Origin: Pseudomonas putida
GTDB taxonomy: Bacteria; Pseudomonadota; Gammaproteobacteria; Pseudomonadales; Pseudomonadaceae
Direction: 5' to 3'
Assembly (NCBI GenBank): GCA_041071465.1
Contig: CP163498.1
Location: forward strand, 3,738,001-3,802,000
Length of the DNA stretch: 64,000 nt
Shown here: piece by piece, positions 9,020 to 17,952 of the stretch
Layout: each line of letters opens with the position of its first letter
Position numbering within the stretch: position 1 is the stretch's first letter
Translations under genes and position numbers: made by a program
Notes under the pieces: generated by a model
Told to the model about the DNA's origin: nothing
What the model saw: the letters and a program-made list of their open reading frames with translations, nothing else
Database searches by the model: none

Positions 9020-10102
9020 TCAGCGATAACTGATGGTGAAATCGAGCGCGCCCTTTGCCACGCCAGGGGTCACCCGATCGTTCGTCTGGTAGAAGTGCGC
9101 ACGATAAGGCAGGCGGGTTACAGGCAGCTGAAGCCTCTGGTTGGTCGATACGTGCTCTGCCAATGGCACGGGAACACCACTGTCATCGGTTATCTGGATG
9201 CCAATACCGGTCGCCGTCGAACCGTTGCCCAAGCTGAACAGGCCCAGTTTAGGGTCGATGGCGGCCGAGCCATCGGTGCCTGTCAGGTAGATATAGGCCG
9301 TAGCGGTACTTGAGTTGGGGTCGTCCTCGCAGTCACTCAGGGTGATATGGAACGGCATGCTGGTCGTGGTGCTGCCCCTGCCCGGGAAGTCCGCCACGGT
9401 ATGGCTGCCCAGATCGACCGGGTCGGCACTGACCGCATCGCTTTTCAATGTGCACTGTGCCTGGTTCAGGTTGCCGCTGATTCGCAGGCGGAAGGCGTCA
9501 GGCTGATCTGAGGTGCTGCCACGGGCTACTTCTTCATCCAGCAAGACTGGCCCGGGCGCCATGGCCCCGATCTTGACCAGTGTGACGGTCATGCTGATCG
9601 GACCGATCAGGATCGGGATGGCCATGCTGGCCATGTTGGTGCCGCGGTAAGGCAGGAAGGTGTCGCCCGTGCTTGAGCTGAACGTATTGGGTGCCCCGCC
9701 GCTGAACGGGTGGCCCAGTTCGATGACGGCACCAACCCCCGGGGTCCGGGTTCTGATGATGCTATTGGCGAAGCGCCCGCTGCCAAGTCGCACTGGCACA
9801 TCGTAGGCAAACGGCGCGGTGTAGTCGGCTTGCGCTTCCAGAAGGCGATCGGAGCTGTTGTGACAAGAGACAGCCCTGTTTGCCGGGTCGGAGGTCACGG
9901 GAACCCGCAGTCGAGTGATTTGGTCGCCGATCGGCAAGTCCCTGGGCACCCACACATTCTGGAAATCTGCCGTGAAGGTGGCAGGGCCTGGGCCATTGTT
10001 GATGACGCAGCCTGACGCAGCGTGGGCAGCCGGCAGGTGAATGAAGGGCAGGCTGACCAGCAGCAAGGTGGATAGCAGGGTGAGGCGATGGGTGGCGTTC
10101 AT
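9020..10102 (-). CDS. Fimbrial tip adhesin/minor pilin of a chaperone-usher system
   Basis: Secreted protein of 360 aa with a clear signal peptide (MNATHRLTLLSTLLLVSLPF up to HAA|SG). It is two-domain: an N-terminal putative receptor-binding part (to about residue 190) with one Cys pair, and a C-terminal pilin domain (about 205-360). The pilin domain has its own Cys pair (AQCTLKSD and LSDCEDD) and ends in GALDFTISYR, a strand typical of donor-strand exchange. The length fits a tip adhesin. Its ATG overlaps the usher stop (ATGA), so the two are translationally coupled. The ligand is unknown. Confidence 0.85.
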   Translation of the reverse strand: MNATHRLTLLSTLLLVSLPFIHLPAAHAASGCVINNGPGPATFTADFQNVWVPRDLPIGDQITRLRVPVTSDPANRAVSCHNSSDRLLEAQADYTAPFAYDVPVRLGSGRFANSIIRTRTPGVGAVIELGHPFSGGAPNTFSSSTGDTFLPYRGTNMASMAIPILIGPISMTVTLVKIGAMAPGPVLLDEEVARGSTSDQPDAFRLRISGNLNQAQCTLKSDAVSADPVDLGSHTVADFPGRGSTTTSMPFHITLSDCEDDPNSSTATAYIYLTGTDGSAAIDPKLGLFSLGNGSTATGIGIQITDDSGVPVPLAEHVSTNQRLQLPVTRLPYRAHFYQTNDRVTPGVAKGALDFTISYR

Positions 10103-12540
10103 TGGCGGTTCCAGTCGGAAGAAGCTTCGCAGCGCAAGGTTTGCAGGCGATAGCCTTGTTCAAGCGGCAAGGTGGCGGGGGTGATATCGAAGCGGCATTG
10201 CTGCTCGCTGCCCGCCGTCCACCTGGCCAGCAGTTGCTGCTGCTCGAGGTGGGTGGCGACCAGTGCCTGGCCGCCTTGGCCGACCACGGCCAATACCTGG
10301 CCCTGGGCATCGCTGACCTGTGCGCCGAAGGGCAGGGGGCGGTCGTCTGCTTGCAACAGGGTCAGTACCAGGCGGTTGACCCGGCGCGCCGGGAACTTGG
10401 CGAGCACCACGGCGCCGCGGCGTGGCACCACCTGCGTGGTGCCGTTGTCGATTTCGATTTCCGGGTCGAGCTGGTCCAGTTGCAGTACCAGCTGGTTGGC
10501 CCGATAGGGGCGCATGTACGGTGCCAGTGCATAGCCCGCAGGGTTGGTCTTGCCCTGTTGTGCCTGGCCCACGCCAACCCCTTCGATGCCCGGCACATGC
10601 ACCACGGCATTGGTTTCACCCATGAACGGCGCCAGCAGCATGCCGCCGCCGTGCGCCAGCAGGGCACCGCTGCTGCTCAGCGATAGGTTGCGGTAATCGG
10701 CGGACTCGCTGTAACCCATGCCGTAGTTGGCATGGCTGCCCTGGTAGGCCAACGACAGGCTGCCACTTTGCTGGGTGTCGTTGGCCAGCGTGGCGCGGTA
10801 GTTCAGGCGCCGGTCATCGAAGTGGCCACTGAGGCTGGCGCGTTCGCTGTGCTTGCCAGCGCTGTGCTGCATGTCGAAGGTCGCGCTGGAGGCGTGCTTG
10901 AAGTCCAGGGGCAGGCTTAGGCTCAGGCCGATGATGCGGTCGTTGTGGCGCGACGAATTGAGCGACTGCGAGGCGAACAGGTTGAGGCTGATATTGTGCG
11001 GTAGCTGCGTGTTGTATTGCGCCTGGTACTGGCGCCGTTGCAGGCTGTTGTGCCAGTAGTCGTCCTGCGACAGGGTCAGGCTGAGGCTGCCGGCGCTGCC
11101 GAAGTGCTGGTACACCGAGGCTTCCAGCCGGCTGCGGCGGTTGCCCAGGTAGTGATCGGAGGCGTTGCGTTGCTGCACCACCTCGTCATAGTCGCGGTAG
11201 CCGACAGTGGAATAGCGATAGCCGGCGAAGCGCAGGTTGGTTCCGCTGTCGAAGGCCTTGCCGTAGCGGGCCGAAAAACTGTTGCCTTGCACTTGGCCCA
11301 GTGCTGGGCCAAGGTCGCTGGTGGCCTGGGTGGCGTCCAGCGATAGCGCGCCAAACGCCCCGAAGTCGCGCGCAAGGCCGAGGGTGGCGGCGCGGTAGTA
11401 GTCACCCCCGAGCACGCCAGCGTACAGCGTGCTTTCCCACCCCATGCCGCGGGCCAGCGTGCCTTGCCACAACGCGGGGGTGTCGGCCTCGTATGCGCCG
11501 TGGTAGCGGCCCAGGGCCAGGTCGTAGCGCCACACGCCTGCGCGCATCAGGTTGCCCAGGGTGGAGTAGGGTTGGATGAAGTTGCGCACCTGGCCATCGG
11601 CTTCGGTCAGAACCACTTCCAGCTCACCGCTGCTGGCGCCCACGGCCAGGTCGTCGATTTCGTATGGGCCAGGGGCGACGAAGGTGGAATAGAGTGGGTA
11701 ACCGTTCTGCAGCACCTCAAGCTTGGCGTAGGTTTGCGCCACGCCGCGCAACACGGGGGCGTAATTTTGCATGGCGTCTGGCAGCATCTCGGTGTCGGAG
11801 GCCAGTTTCACGCCTTTGAACGGCAAGCTGCGGAACACCTCGCCTTGAGTAAAGGTTTCGCCGAGGGTGAGGGTACCCCAGCGTGCCGGCAGGTCGCGTT
11901 GGGCATAGGTATTGGTGCGCGTCCAGCGCAGCTCGCCCTGCCGGTTTTCGCGCAGCGCCTGCTGGCTGCGCAGACGCCAGCCGTACAGGTTGACGCCGCT
12001 GTTCAGGTACAGGTCATGGCTGTTGTGGGTGCCGTTACCGCGGCGGTTGCTGTGCTGGGCCGAGGCCTGGTAATTGACGAAGGCGGCGTTTATGCCTTCG
12101 TCCCAGTGGTGCTCGGCAATGGCGCCGCTGGTATCGCGGCGCAGGTAGGACTGTGGTATCGACAGGTTCAGGCGCAACTTGCCCGCATCCAGTTCGGCAC
12201 TGGCGCCGGCCAGTTGCGTGGGCAGGTCGATACAGTGGCCTTCATCGCCGGGTTGCCTGGCGCCCAGGTGTTGTTCGCGCACACCGATTTCATCCAGCAG
12301 ATCGGCACTCAGGCATGGCGCCAGGGTTTGCCCATCGCGGCTGTCGTCGAGGGTGATGTCCCGTTTGCCCAAGGGGCTGAGGTTCAGGTACAGCTCCAGG
12401 CTGTAGCGGCCGGCGGCGAGTGGGCGCTGCTCGGCCAGGGCACGCAGCGCGAGGGCGCCGGCATCGGCGGGTTGGCCTGGGCTTTGGCGAATGAAGCCGG
12501 GCTCGAACTGCAGGTCGGCGGGGGCGGCCAGGGCCGGCAT
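10099..12540 (-). CDS. Outer-membrane fimbrial usher
   Basis: FimD/PapC-family usher of 813 aa from the first ATG in this frame. It forms the outer-membrane pore that assembles pilins delivered by the chaperone. Seen in order: an N-terminal chaperone-binding domain, a 24-strand barrel with the plug (LPSDAMQNYAPVLRGVAQTY-like region), VPRRGAVVLAKFPARRV and the C-terminal domain with PFGAQVSDAQGQVLAVVGQGGQ. The in-frame ATG at 12540 lies inside what looks like the end of a signal peptide (LPALSASLLSMPALA|A). The likely true start is ATG 12622 (MLKPFKHQQ), but that is in another frame, a net +1 shift in 12541-12622. The cognate chaperone and pilin genes are 22 kb away. Confidence 0.9.
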   Translation of the reverse strand: MPALAAPADLQFEPGFIRQSPGQPADAGALALRALAEQRPLAAGRYSLELYLNLSPLGKRDITLDDSRDGQTLAPCLSADLLDEIGVREQHLGARQPGDEGHCIDLPTQLAGASAELDAGKLRLNLSIPQSYLRRDTSGAIAEHHWDEGINAAFVNYQASAQHSNRRGNGTHNSHDLYLNSGVNLYGWRLRSQQALRENRQGELRWTRTNTYAQRDLPARWGTLTLGETFTQGEVFRSLPFKGVKLASDTEMLPDAMQNYAPVLRGVAQTYAKLEVLQNGYPLYSTFVAPGPYEIDDLAVGASSGELEVVLTEADGQVRNFIQPYSTLGNLMRAGVWRYDLALGRYHGAYEADTPALWQGTLARGMGWESTLYAGVLGGDYYRAATLGLARDFGAFGALSLDATQATSDLGPALGQVQGNSFSARYGKAFDSGTNLRFAGYRYSTVGYRDYDEVVQQRNASDHYLGNRRSRLEASVYQHFGSAGSLSLTLSQDDYWHNSLQRRQYQAQYNTQLPHNISLNLFASQSLNSSRHNDRIIGLSLSLPLDFKHASSATFDMQHSAGKHSERASLSGHFDDRRLNYRATLANDTQQSGSLSLAYQGSHANYGMGYSESADYRNLSLSSSGALLAHGGGMLLAPFMGETNAVVHVPGIEGVGVGQAQQGKTNPAGYALAPYMRPYRANQLVLQLDQLDPEIEIDNGTTQVVPRRGAVVLAKFPARRVNRLVLTLLQADDRPLPFGAQVSDAQGQVLAVVGQGGQALVATHLEQQQLLARWTAGSEQQCRFDITPATLPLEQGYRLQTLRCEASSDWNRQ

Positions 12541-12622
12541 GCTCAGCAGGCTTGCGCTGAGAGCGGGAAGGGTGGAAGCGCAGGCGTGACAGCGCCTGCT
12601 GGTGTTTGAAGGGCTTGAGCAT

Positions 12623-12837
12623 GACAGATGCCTGGTTTGGACATTGGAGCGCGGCGGTTAGGCGGTGCTGGCGGTGACAAGCGAGGCGTTTGGGGTTGGA
12701 ATGAGGCGGTCGCTTGGTGGGGCGGAAAGATAAGGAGAAAGTTGGGGGAGGACTGTAGGGCTAGTCTGGGGGGGGGAGGGGATAAGTCGATGTGTTTTTG
12801 GGTCAGGATGGTGAAACACAAAAACCCGTAAGAAGAA
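12623..12837. promoter_or_regulatory. G-rich intergenic region upstream of the usher, with a G9 tract
   Basis: No gene is supported here. The plus strand has G-tracts at 12744-12748, 12758-12760, 12768-12776 (nine G) and 12778-12781, compatible with a G-quadruplex. The run is about 150 bp upstream of the usher start at 12622. A usher promoter must lie here or further upstream if the fimbrial operon is really split. I could not identify a convincing -35/-10 pair. Confidence 0.4.
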
Positions 12838-12866
12838 CGGCGCTGCAGATGATATCTGCAGCGCCG
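12838..12866 (-). terminator. Hairpin terminator downstream of the RHS gene
   Basis: Perfect 13-bp stem (12838-12850 with 12854-12866) with a GAT loop, 16 nt after the RHS stop. On the minus strand it is followed by TTCTTCTTACGGGTTTTTG, a moderately T-rich tail. It should limit read-through into the usher. Confidence 0.7.
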
Positions 12867-12882
12867 AACCTGTTGGCGCTAG

Positions 12883-15800
12883 TTATTTTTGAAGCGTGTT
12901 AGCAAACGCCTGGGCAGCTTCTGGAGTAGCGAAGGAGTTAGTACGTGCCCCTCCTGGAATGGCTGATTTCACCCTAGTCCCGGTGACCCTGAGAAGTCTG
13001 GAGCTACTAATTGGAGCCAAGGGAACACCCATGATGTCCGTTTGCTCTAGCTCAACCGTGATCAATGAGCCACGTGGTGATGTGTCGTAGTCAGGGGTTG
13101 GTTCAGGTACGGCACGTTGTGGCAAAGCTGGAGCTGGAGGTGGATTACGATCCGCGCTCGATGAGCGCGCAGACGGCTGATTTATGTCCGCTGGCAAATT
13201 GTCCTCTACTGGTGAAATGTCATCTGTTTGGGCCCCGTTGCTCCTTGTGCTGTTACGCCGTAGGCCCCCGTCACCGGCACCCCCAGCATCCCCCACTTCG
13301 GCAACGCTTTGCCTCCTGGCCGCAGCACGTTTGTCGAACCCTGCCTTGACCATCCCTGCCGTCAACGTCATCGTGCCGATGATGGACAGTGACATAGACG
13401 CGATGCCCAATTTCTTTTTCTTTTCCGGGTCTTTCACAAACTCCGCGGCAACCTGTGTAGCCGCCGATGCAAGCGTTGCGGTGATACCTACCGCCAGTAC
13501 GCCAATGACGAGCGGGGTGGCGGCACCTGCGGTCATCACGGCAAAGCCAATGGTCAAGCCTATGTTCATTACCAAAACGCCAATGTTCAGCCAGAACTCA
13601 GCCCCGCGCTTCTGCTTCTCTTTCACCGGGTCATCGTTCGAGCCCCAGCCGCGGCTGTAATGCCCGGTAGGGTCCTGCCACATGACCGGGTTGCCCAGGC
13701 AGTACACGTACGGGTTGATGCCCGCCAGTTCAGGGTCCAGGTTATCCGGGCTATGGAAGCGCATCAGGCTGGGGTTGTAGGCACGGTAGCCGCGCCCCAG
13801 CAGGTACCAGCCCAGTGCCTGCTCGCGCGCTTCGGCATTGAAGCCCAGCAGGCCCAGCAGCTTGCCTTCCTGCACCTCCCCATAGGCGCTGTAGTTGGCT
13901 TCATGCACCTCATCATTGGCCGCGCATTCGCCGATGACGCTGTTGTTGTTGCTGGCCATGTACAGGCGTGTCTCGTTGCTTTTGCCCGACTGTTGCAGCC
14001 CCAGCGGGGAGTCGCCTGCAAACAGGTACTCGGTGAGCAAGCCATCGCGCAAGGTGCTGCTGACCCGATAGCCCTCGTAACGCCGTTGCTCCTCGGCCTG
14101 CGCACCGTGGCGCACGCCCAGCAGTTGCCCGTGGCCGTCATAGCGGAAGTTGGCCAGGGCCGTGCCGCCCGGTGCCGCAGCGCTGGCCAGTTGGCCGGTA
14201 TCCTCGTCGTACACCAGGCGGTTGCCCTGCTCGTCCTTGAGCATGTTGCCATCGGCGTCGTAATCGTCCTCGCTGAACTTCACCAAAGCGGGGTAATCGG
14301 CTGTCAGCGTATGGCTTACGCTTTTCAGCTGGAACGGTGAATCTTCGAAGTATTCGTAGAACGCTTCGTCGACTTCGCCATCCGCGAACTCGCTGAGGCA
14401 AAAGTAGATATTGTCGTACGCGTCGAACTCAAACGCCTGGTTGGTGATTGCACGGCCCTTGCTGTTGGTAGGCAGCGCGCTGCCTTCACACCTGTGGTTG
14501 TACAAGCGGTCACGGTCATCGTAATCAAAGCGCTCCGTCAGCACCGCCGTACCGGCTTTGATCAGCGTGCGGCTGTGCAGCATGTTGTCGTCGCGCCACA
14601 CTTGTTCGAGCGCGCGCTCATCGAGGGTGGTGTCAAGCCGGCTCAGCTTGAGGGTGCGCGACGTTTCCCGGCCGCGGTGGTCATAGGCCTGGGTGCACAG
14701 CAGTTTCTGCGGGTTGGCGGCCTCGGCGTTGTTGGTGGTCAGCGTGGTATGCAACAGGCCTGCACTGTTGTAAGTGAATACCGCTTGCAGCGTGCCTTGG
14801 GTGATCGAGTGCAGCCTGCCAAGTTCATCGTATTCGTATGCTTTTCGGCTGTTGTCGCTGTCGCTGCACGTCAGCATGCGCCCTTGCAACGAATAGACGA
14901 AGTCGCGCGTGTAGACATCGCCCGATTGTTTGTCTGCCCAGCTTTCACTCAGCAGGTAACCCTGGTCGGTGTAGCTGTAGCTGCGTGTACCTTGCTCGTT
15001 CTGCGCTTCGGTAATGGCTGCGGAGGCCATGCTGTACTTGAAGCTGGAAGGCTTCTGGTTTTTCCCCGCTGTGATACGTGTTGGCGCGGTGCCGACCGCC
15101 AGGTCGTACTCGTAGTTGAACGTGCGGCCAGAGCCCATGATTCGCTTCTCTGGCAGCAACTGTGAGCCGCTGTACTCGCGCGTTTCCTGGTGGGGGCCAA
15201 CGGTCACTTTGACCAGGCGGTCGATATCGTCGAACTCGCGTCCACACACCGAACGCCCTTCATCGTTGCGTTGCGGGTGCAGCAGCAGGGTGGTCGCCAG
15301 TTCATCGGTGCTGTGGTGGGCAAACTCCCGGCTCAACGCCGAGCCGTCCGCGCGATCGGTGCGCTGCATGCGCCCCCAGATGTCGTACCTGTAACCGGTG
15401 GTGCGTTTGTGTTCGGCACGTGCGGTGTGCTTGCCGCTTGCCGGCACGCCGAAGGTATAGGTTTCTGCGACGCTGCGGCCAAAGCCGTCATAGCTGTAGG
15501 CGCGTGTCGATGCCGAGGCACCGTGCTCATCCAGCGTTTGCACCTGTTCTGGTTTGTCGAAGCGATTGAAGGAGGTGGTGCTCTGGCTATTTCGCACACC
15601 GGGTTGGTCCGGGTACTCCTCCCAGGTGGTGACGATATCCCCCTCGGCGCCGAACGGGGAGCGGTCGGTGAACACGGTCACCCCGTCCGGGCGCACGGTA
15701 GCGCAACGGTTACCCCAGTTGTCGTATCGATGCTGGCTGGTCAAGGCCAGTTCGCGGTCGGGCAGTTGGTCGTAGGTGGTTTCGTTTTCCAGCTGGCCGA

Positions 15801-17952
15801 AGGCGTTGTAAGCGGCGGAATAAACCTGATACGTCTGTTGTTGCCTGGCCTTCGAGGCCACCGCCTCGCATACCCGCTCTTCCTTGATGATGCGGTTGAG
15901 GCCGTCGAACAACACGCGGCTGATTACGCCCAGGTTGTCTTCGGTTTCCTGAAGGTTCTGCTCAGCCGACACGGCATAGCGATAGCGGACAGTGGCGCGC
16001 TTTTCGTCATCGTCCGGTGCGGAGGTTTCGCTGGTCAGCCGATTGCTTGTGTCATAGCTGAAGCGCGTGACCGTGTCGTGAATGTCGAGGTTTTCCAGCA
16101 CCTGGCCTGTCAGCGGATGCTGGCTCTGTTTAGAAACCTTCTGGCTCAGGTTATGCCCGATGGTCGTCTGGGTGGTCTGCAGGACATCGCCCAGCGCCTT
16201 GTGCGAGGAGAGGCTGTACTTCCACTCAAGCGTTGTGGTGGTGTCGGCCAGCACTTTACCCAGCTTCGTCCCATCATGCTCGGCATGCAGTGTAGTTTCA
16301 CGTTTGCTCATGCGGCCGTGGTAGTGAGCATTGCTGGGGCTGCTGAGGTAGGTCCGTTTGACCGTGCTAAGGGCGCGCAGGGCCTGCGGGTTGGCGGCGT
16401 CCGTCAGCACTTCCTGTTCGATGGCCAGCCATGTCGAGGCGATTTCGCCGTGTTCGGGCAGGTCGATGCGACCCTGCAGGGTCCCCAGCGCACCATAGGT
16501 AAAATCGGTGCGTAGCACGGTGGCGCCTTCTACCACGTTGGCAAGCGTGCTCGGGTAGACCGTCTGGCTTTTTACATGCTTCTTGAAGCCGTTCGGATCA
16601 GCGGGGCATTTGCCAGGTTCGCCGTTGGCGTCGTAGTACTCCAGCACGGTGTACCCGCCATCCTGCTGAATTTCCTTGGTGAGGTTACCCTCTCGATCGT
16701 ATTCGGTGGTGATGGTTTCAAAGCGCTTTTTGTTGGCATCGTCCTCCATTTCCCAAGAGGTCGTTACCGTATTCGCCATCAGGTAAATGGGCGGCTGTTT
16801 GCTGAAGGGGTCGCCCAACTCGCCGTGATAGACGATTTGGGTTCGGGTGACCTGTTTGCCCTGAGCGCGGGTTTCCTGGGTGCTGCGGTGGAAGCGGTCG
16901 TAGTGGGTGGTGACGGTGCGGTCAGCCTGGCCCGGGCAACGCTGGGTGGTCTTGCACCAATAGCTGTAGCCTGGGTCGACAACGTCGTACAAATTGTCGC
17001 GCCCGTTGTTGCGCCAGGTAATGGTGCTGCCATTACCCATGAAGTTTTCAGTGGAGTAGTCATAGTCCGTGCGCATTTCCGGCTGGCCTTGCCCTGGCTG
17101 AACGCGATGGCGTTTGACCCGTGGCAGCTTCTTGTCGACGCCCGGCAATGCATGGCCAGGATCCCCGTCGATGCCGTATTCGATGTGCTCTACAGCGCCT
17201 GTGGGCGAGACCACTTTGGTCACGCAGGTCTGCCCATGCACGGTCTGGTAGTCGAATTGCCACTGAGTCTGGTCGGGCAGTACCACATTCTGCAGTTGTC
17301 GCCCCTTGAACTTCAGTACCTGGCTGGCTTGCACATCATCGGCGCCAGGGTACAGGGTGAACTCAGTCGTGCCGCCGTAGGTTACCTGCAGCAACAGGCG
17401 GCCTTTACCTGCGCCATCGGGATGCCCGCTGTGTACGTGCGTCAAGCAAAACCAACCCGGGGTAACCGAGTTACTTGCGTAGGTGAGTTCGAGCCAGTGC
17501 CCGGAGGGTGCGTAGATGCGCGTCGGCAAGGCTGCACGCTGTGCGCCCGCGCCCATCTCTTCGAGTATTTCGACCACGCCGCTACGGTGCACGACGCGGA
17601 AGCGCCCTTCGCCATCCTTGTGGAAGTGGAAGGTATCGAGTTTTTTCTCGCTGATGCTCTCGATGCCGTCCACGGTGAACTGTTCGCCGGTAAACAGCGA
17701 CAGGGCGCCACCGCCTTCAGGGTAGGCATGCTCGACAAAGCGGGAAAGGTTCAAATCCCATCCTTCGCCATACCCGACATCGCCCGCGGCCATTGAGTTG
17801 TAGGCCAGGTTTAGCGAGAAACTGGCACCGGCGCCGCTGTCGGCAACCAATTCAGGAATCGCGATGCTCAGCCCATATTGGCCGGTACGTGGGTCGACAC
17901 GCTTTTCGACGGCGAAGTTATTGGCATTGGAGTGCGCGGCCATGCTGCTCAT
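12883..17952 (-). CDS. RHS/YD-repeat protein with complete core and a membrane-helix tip (TccC-like)
   Basis: Large protein of 1689 aa. The N-terminus (VDPRTGQYGLSIAIPEL, GEGWDLNLSRF) matches the start of TccC/RHS proteins. A long array of YD repeats follows, which folds into a cocoon in known structures. The core at about 1330-1430 ends INPYVYCLGNPVMWQDPTG. The variable tip (about 1431-1689) has hydrophobic helices (about 1453-1500 and 1515-1536), a Ser/Pro/Asp-rich linker and an unrecognised 70-residue end. No signal peptide is present. Its ATG (17950-17952) overlaps the stop of the secreted-protein gene, so the two are coupled; upstream in-frame residues do not resemble the family. No immunity gene follows. 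By family, the tip is probably a toxin or effector. Confidence 0.9.
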   Translation of the reverse strand: MSSMAAHSNANNFAVEKRVDPRTGQYGLSIAIPELVADSGAGASFSLNLAYNSMAAGDVGYGEGWDLNLSRFVEHAYPEGGGALSLFTGEQFTVDGIESISEKKLDTFHFHKDGEGRFRVVHRSGVVEILEEMGAGAQRAALPTRIYAPSGHWLELTYASNSVTPGWFCLTHVHSGHPDGAGKGRLLLQVTYGGTTEFTLYPGADDVQASQVLKFKGRQLQNVVLPDQTQWQFDYQTVHGQTCVTKVVSPTGAVEHIEYGIDGDPGHALPGVDKKLPRVKRHRVQPGQGQPEMRTDYDYSTENFMGNGSTITWRNNGRDNLYDVVDPGYSYWCKTTQRCPGQADRTVTTHYDRFHRSTQETRAQGKQVTRTQIVYHGELGDPFSKQPPIYLMANTVTTSWEMEDDANKKRFETITTEYDREGNLTKEIQQDGGYTVLEYYDANGEPGKCPADPNGFKKHVKSQTVYPSTLANVVEGATVLRTDFTYGALGTLQGRIDLPEHGEIASTWLAIEQEVLTDAANPQALRALSTVKRTYLSSPSNAHYHGRMSKRETTLHAEHDGTKLGKVLADTTTTLEWKYSLSSHKALGDVLQTTQTTIGHNLSQKVSKQSQHPLTGQVLENLDIHDTVTRFSYDTSNRLTSETSAPDDDEKRATVRYRYAVSAEQNLQETEDNLGVISRVLFDGLNRIIKEERVCEAVASKARQQQTYQVYSAAYNAFGQLENETTYDQLPDRELALTSQHRYDNWGNRCATVRPDGVTVFTDRSPFGAEGDIVTTWEEYPDQPGVRNSQSTTSFNRFDKPEQVQTLDEHGASASTRAYSYDGFGRSVAETYTFGVPASGKHTARAEHKRTTGYRYDIWGRMQRTDRADGSALSREFAHHSTDELATTLLLHPQRNDEGRSVCGREFDDIDRLVKVTVGPHQETREYSGSQLLPEKRIMGSGRTFNYEYDLAVGTAPTRITAGKNQKPSSFKYSMASAAITEAQNEQGTRSYSYTDQGYLLSESWADKQSGDVYTRDFVYSLQGRMLTCSDSDNSRKAYEYDELGRLHSITQGTLQAVFTYNSAGLLHTTLTTNNAEAANPQKLLCTQAYDHRGRETSRTLKLSRLDTTLDERALEQVWRDDNMLHSRTLIKAGTAVLTERFDYDDRDRLYNHRCEGSALPTNSKGRAITNQAFEFDAYDNIYFCLSEFADGEVDEAFYEYFEDSPFQLKSVSHTLTADYPALVKFSEDDYDADGNMLKDEQGNRLVYDEDTGQLASAAAPGGTALANFRYDGHGQLLGVRHGAQAEEQRRYEGYRVSSTLRDGLLTEYLFAGDSPLGLQQSGKSNETRLYMASNNNSVIGECAANDEVHEANYSAYGEVQEGKLLGLLGFNAEAREQALGWYLLGRGYRAYNPSLMRFHSPDNLDPELAGINPYVYCLGNPVMWQDPTGHYSRGWGSNDDPVKEKQKRGAEFWLNIGVLVMNIGLTIGFAVMTAGAATPLVIGVLAVGITATLASAATQVAAEFVKDPEKKKKLGIASMSLSIIGTMTLTAGMVKAGFDKRAAARRQSVAEVGDAGGAGDGGLRRNSTRSNGAQTDDISPVEDNLPADINQPSARSSSADRNPPPAPALPQRAVPEPTPDYDTSPRGSLITVELEQTDIMGVPLAPISSSRLLRVTGTRVKSAIPGGARTNSFATPEAAQAFANTLQK

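Noticed and set aside
15190..17796. Two plus-strand frames of over 400 codons
   Set aside because: Antisense to the RHS gene, whose protein sequence is clearly conserved.
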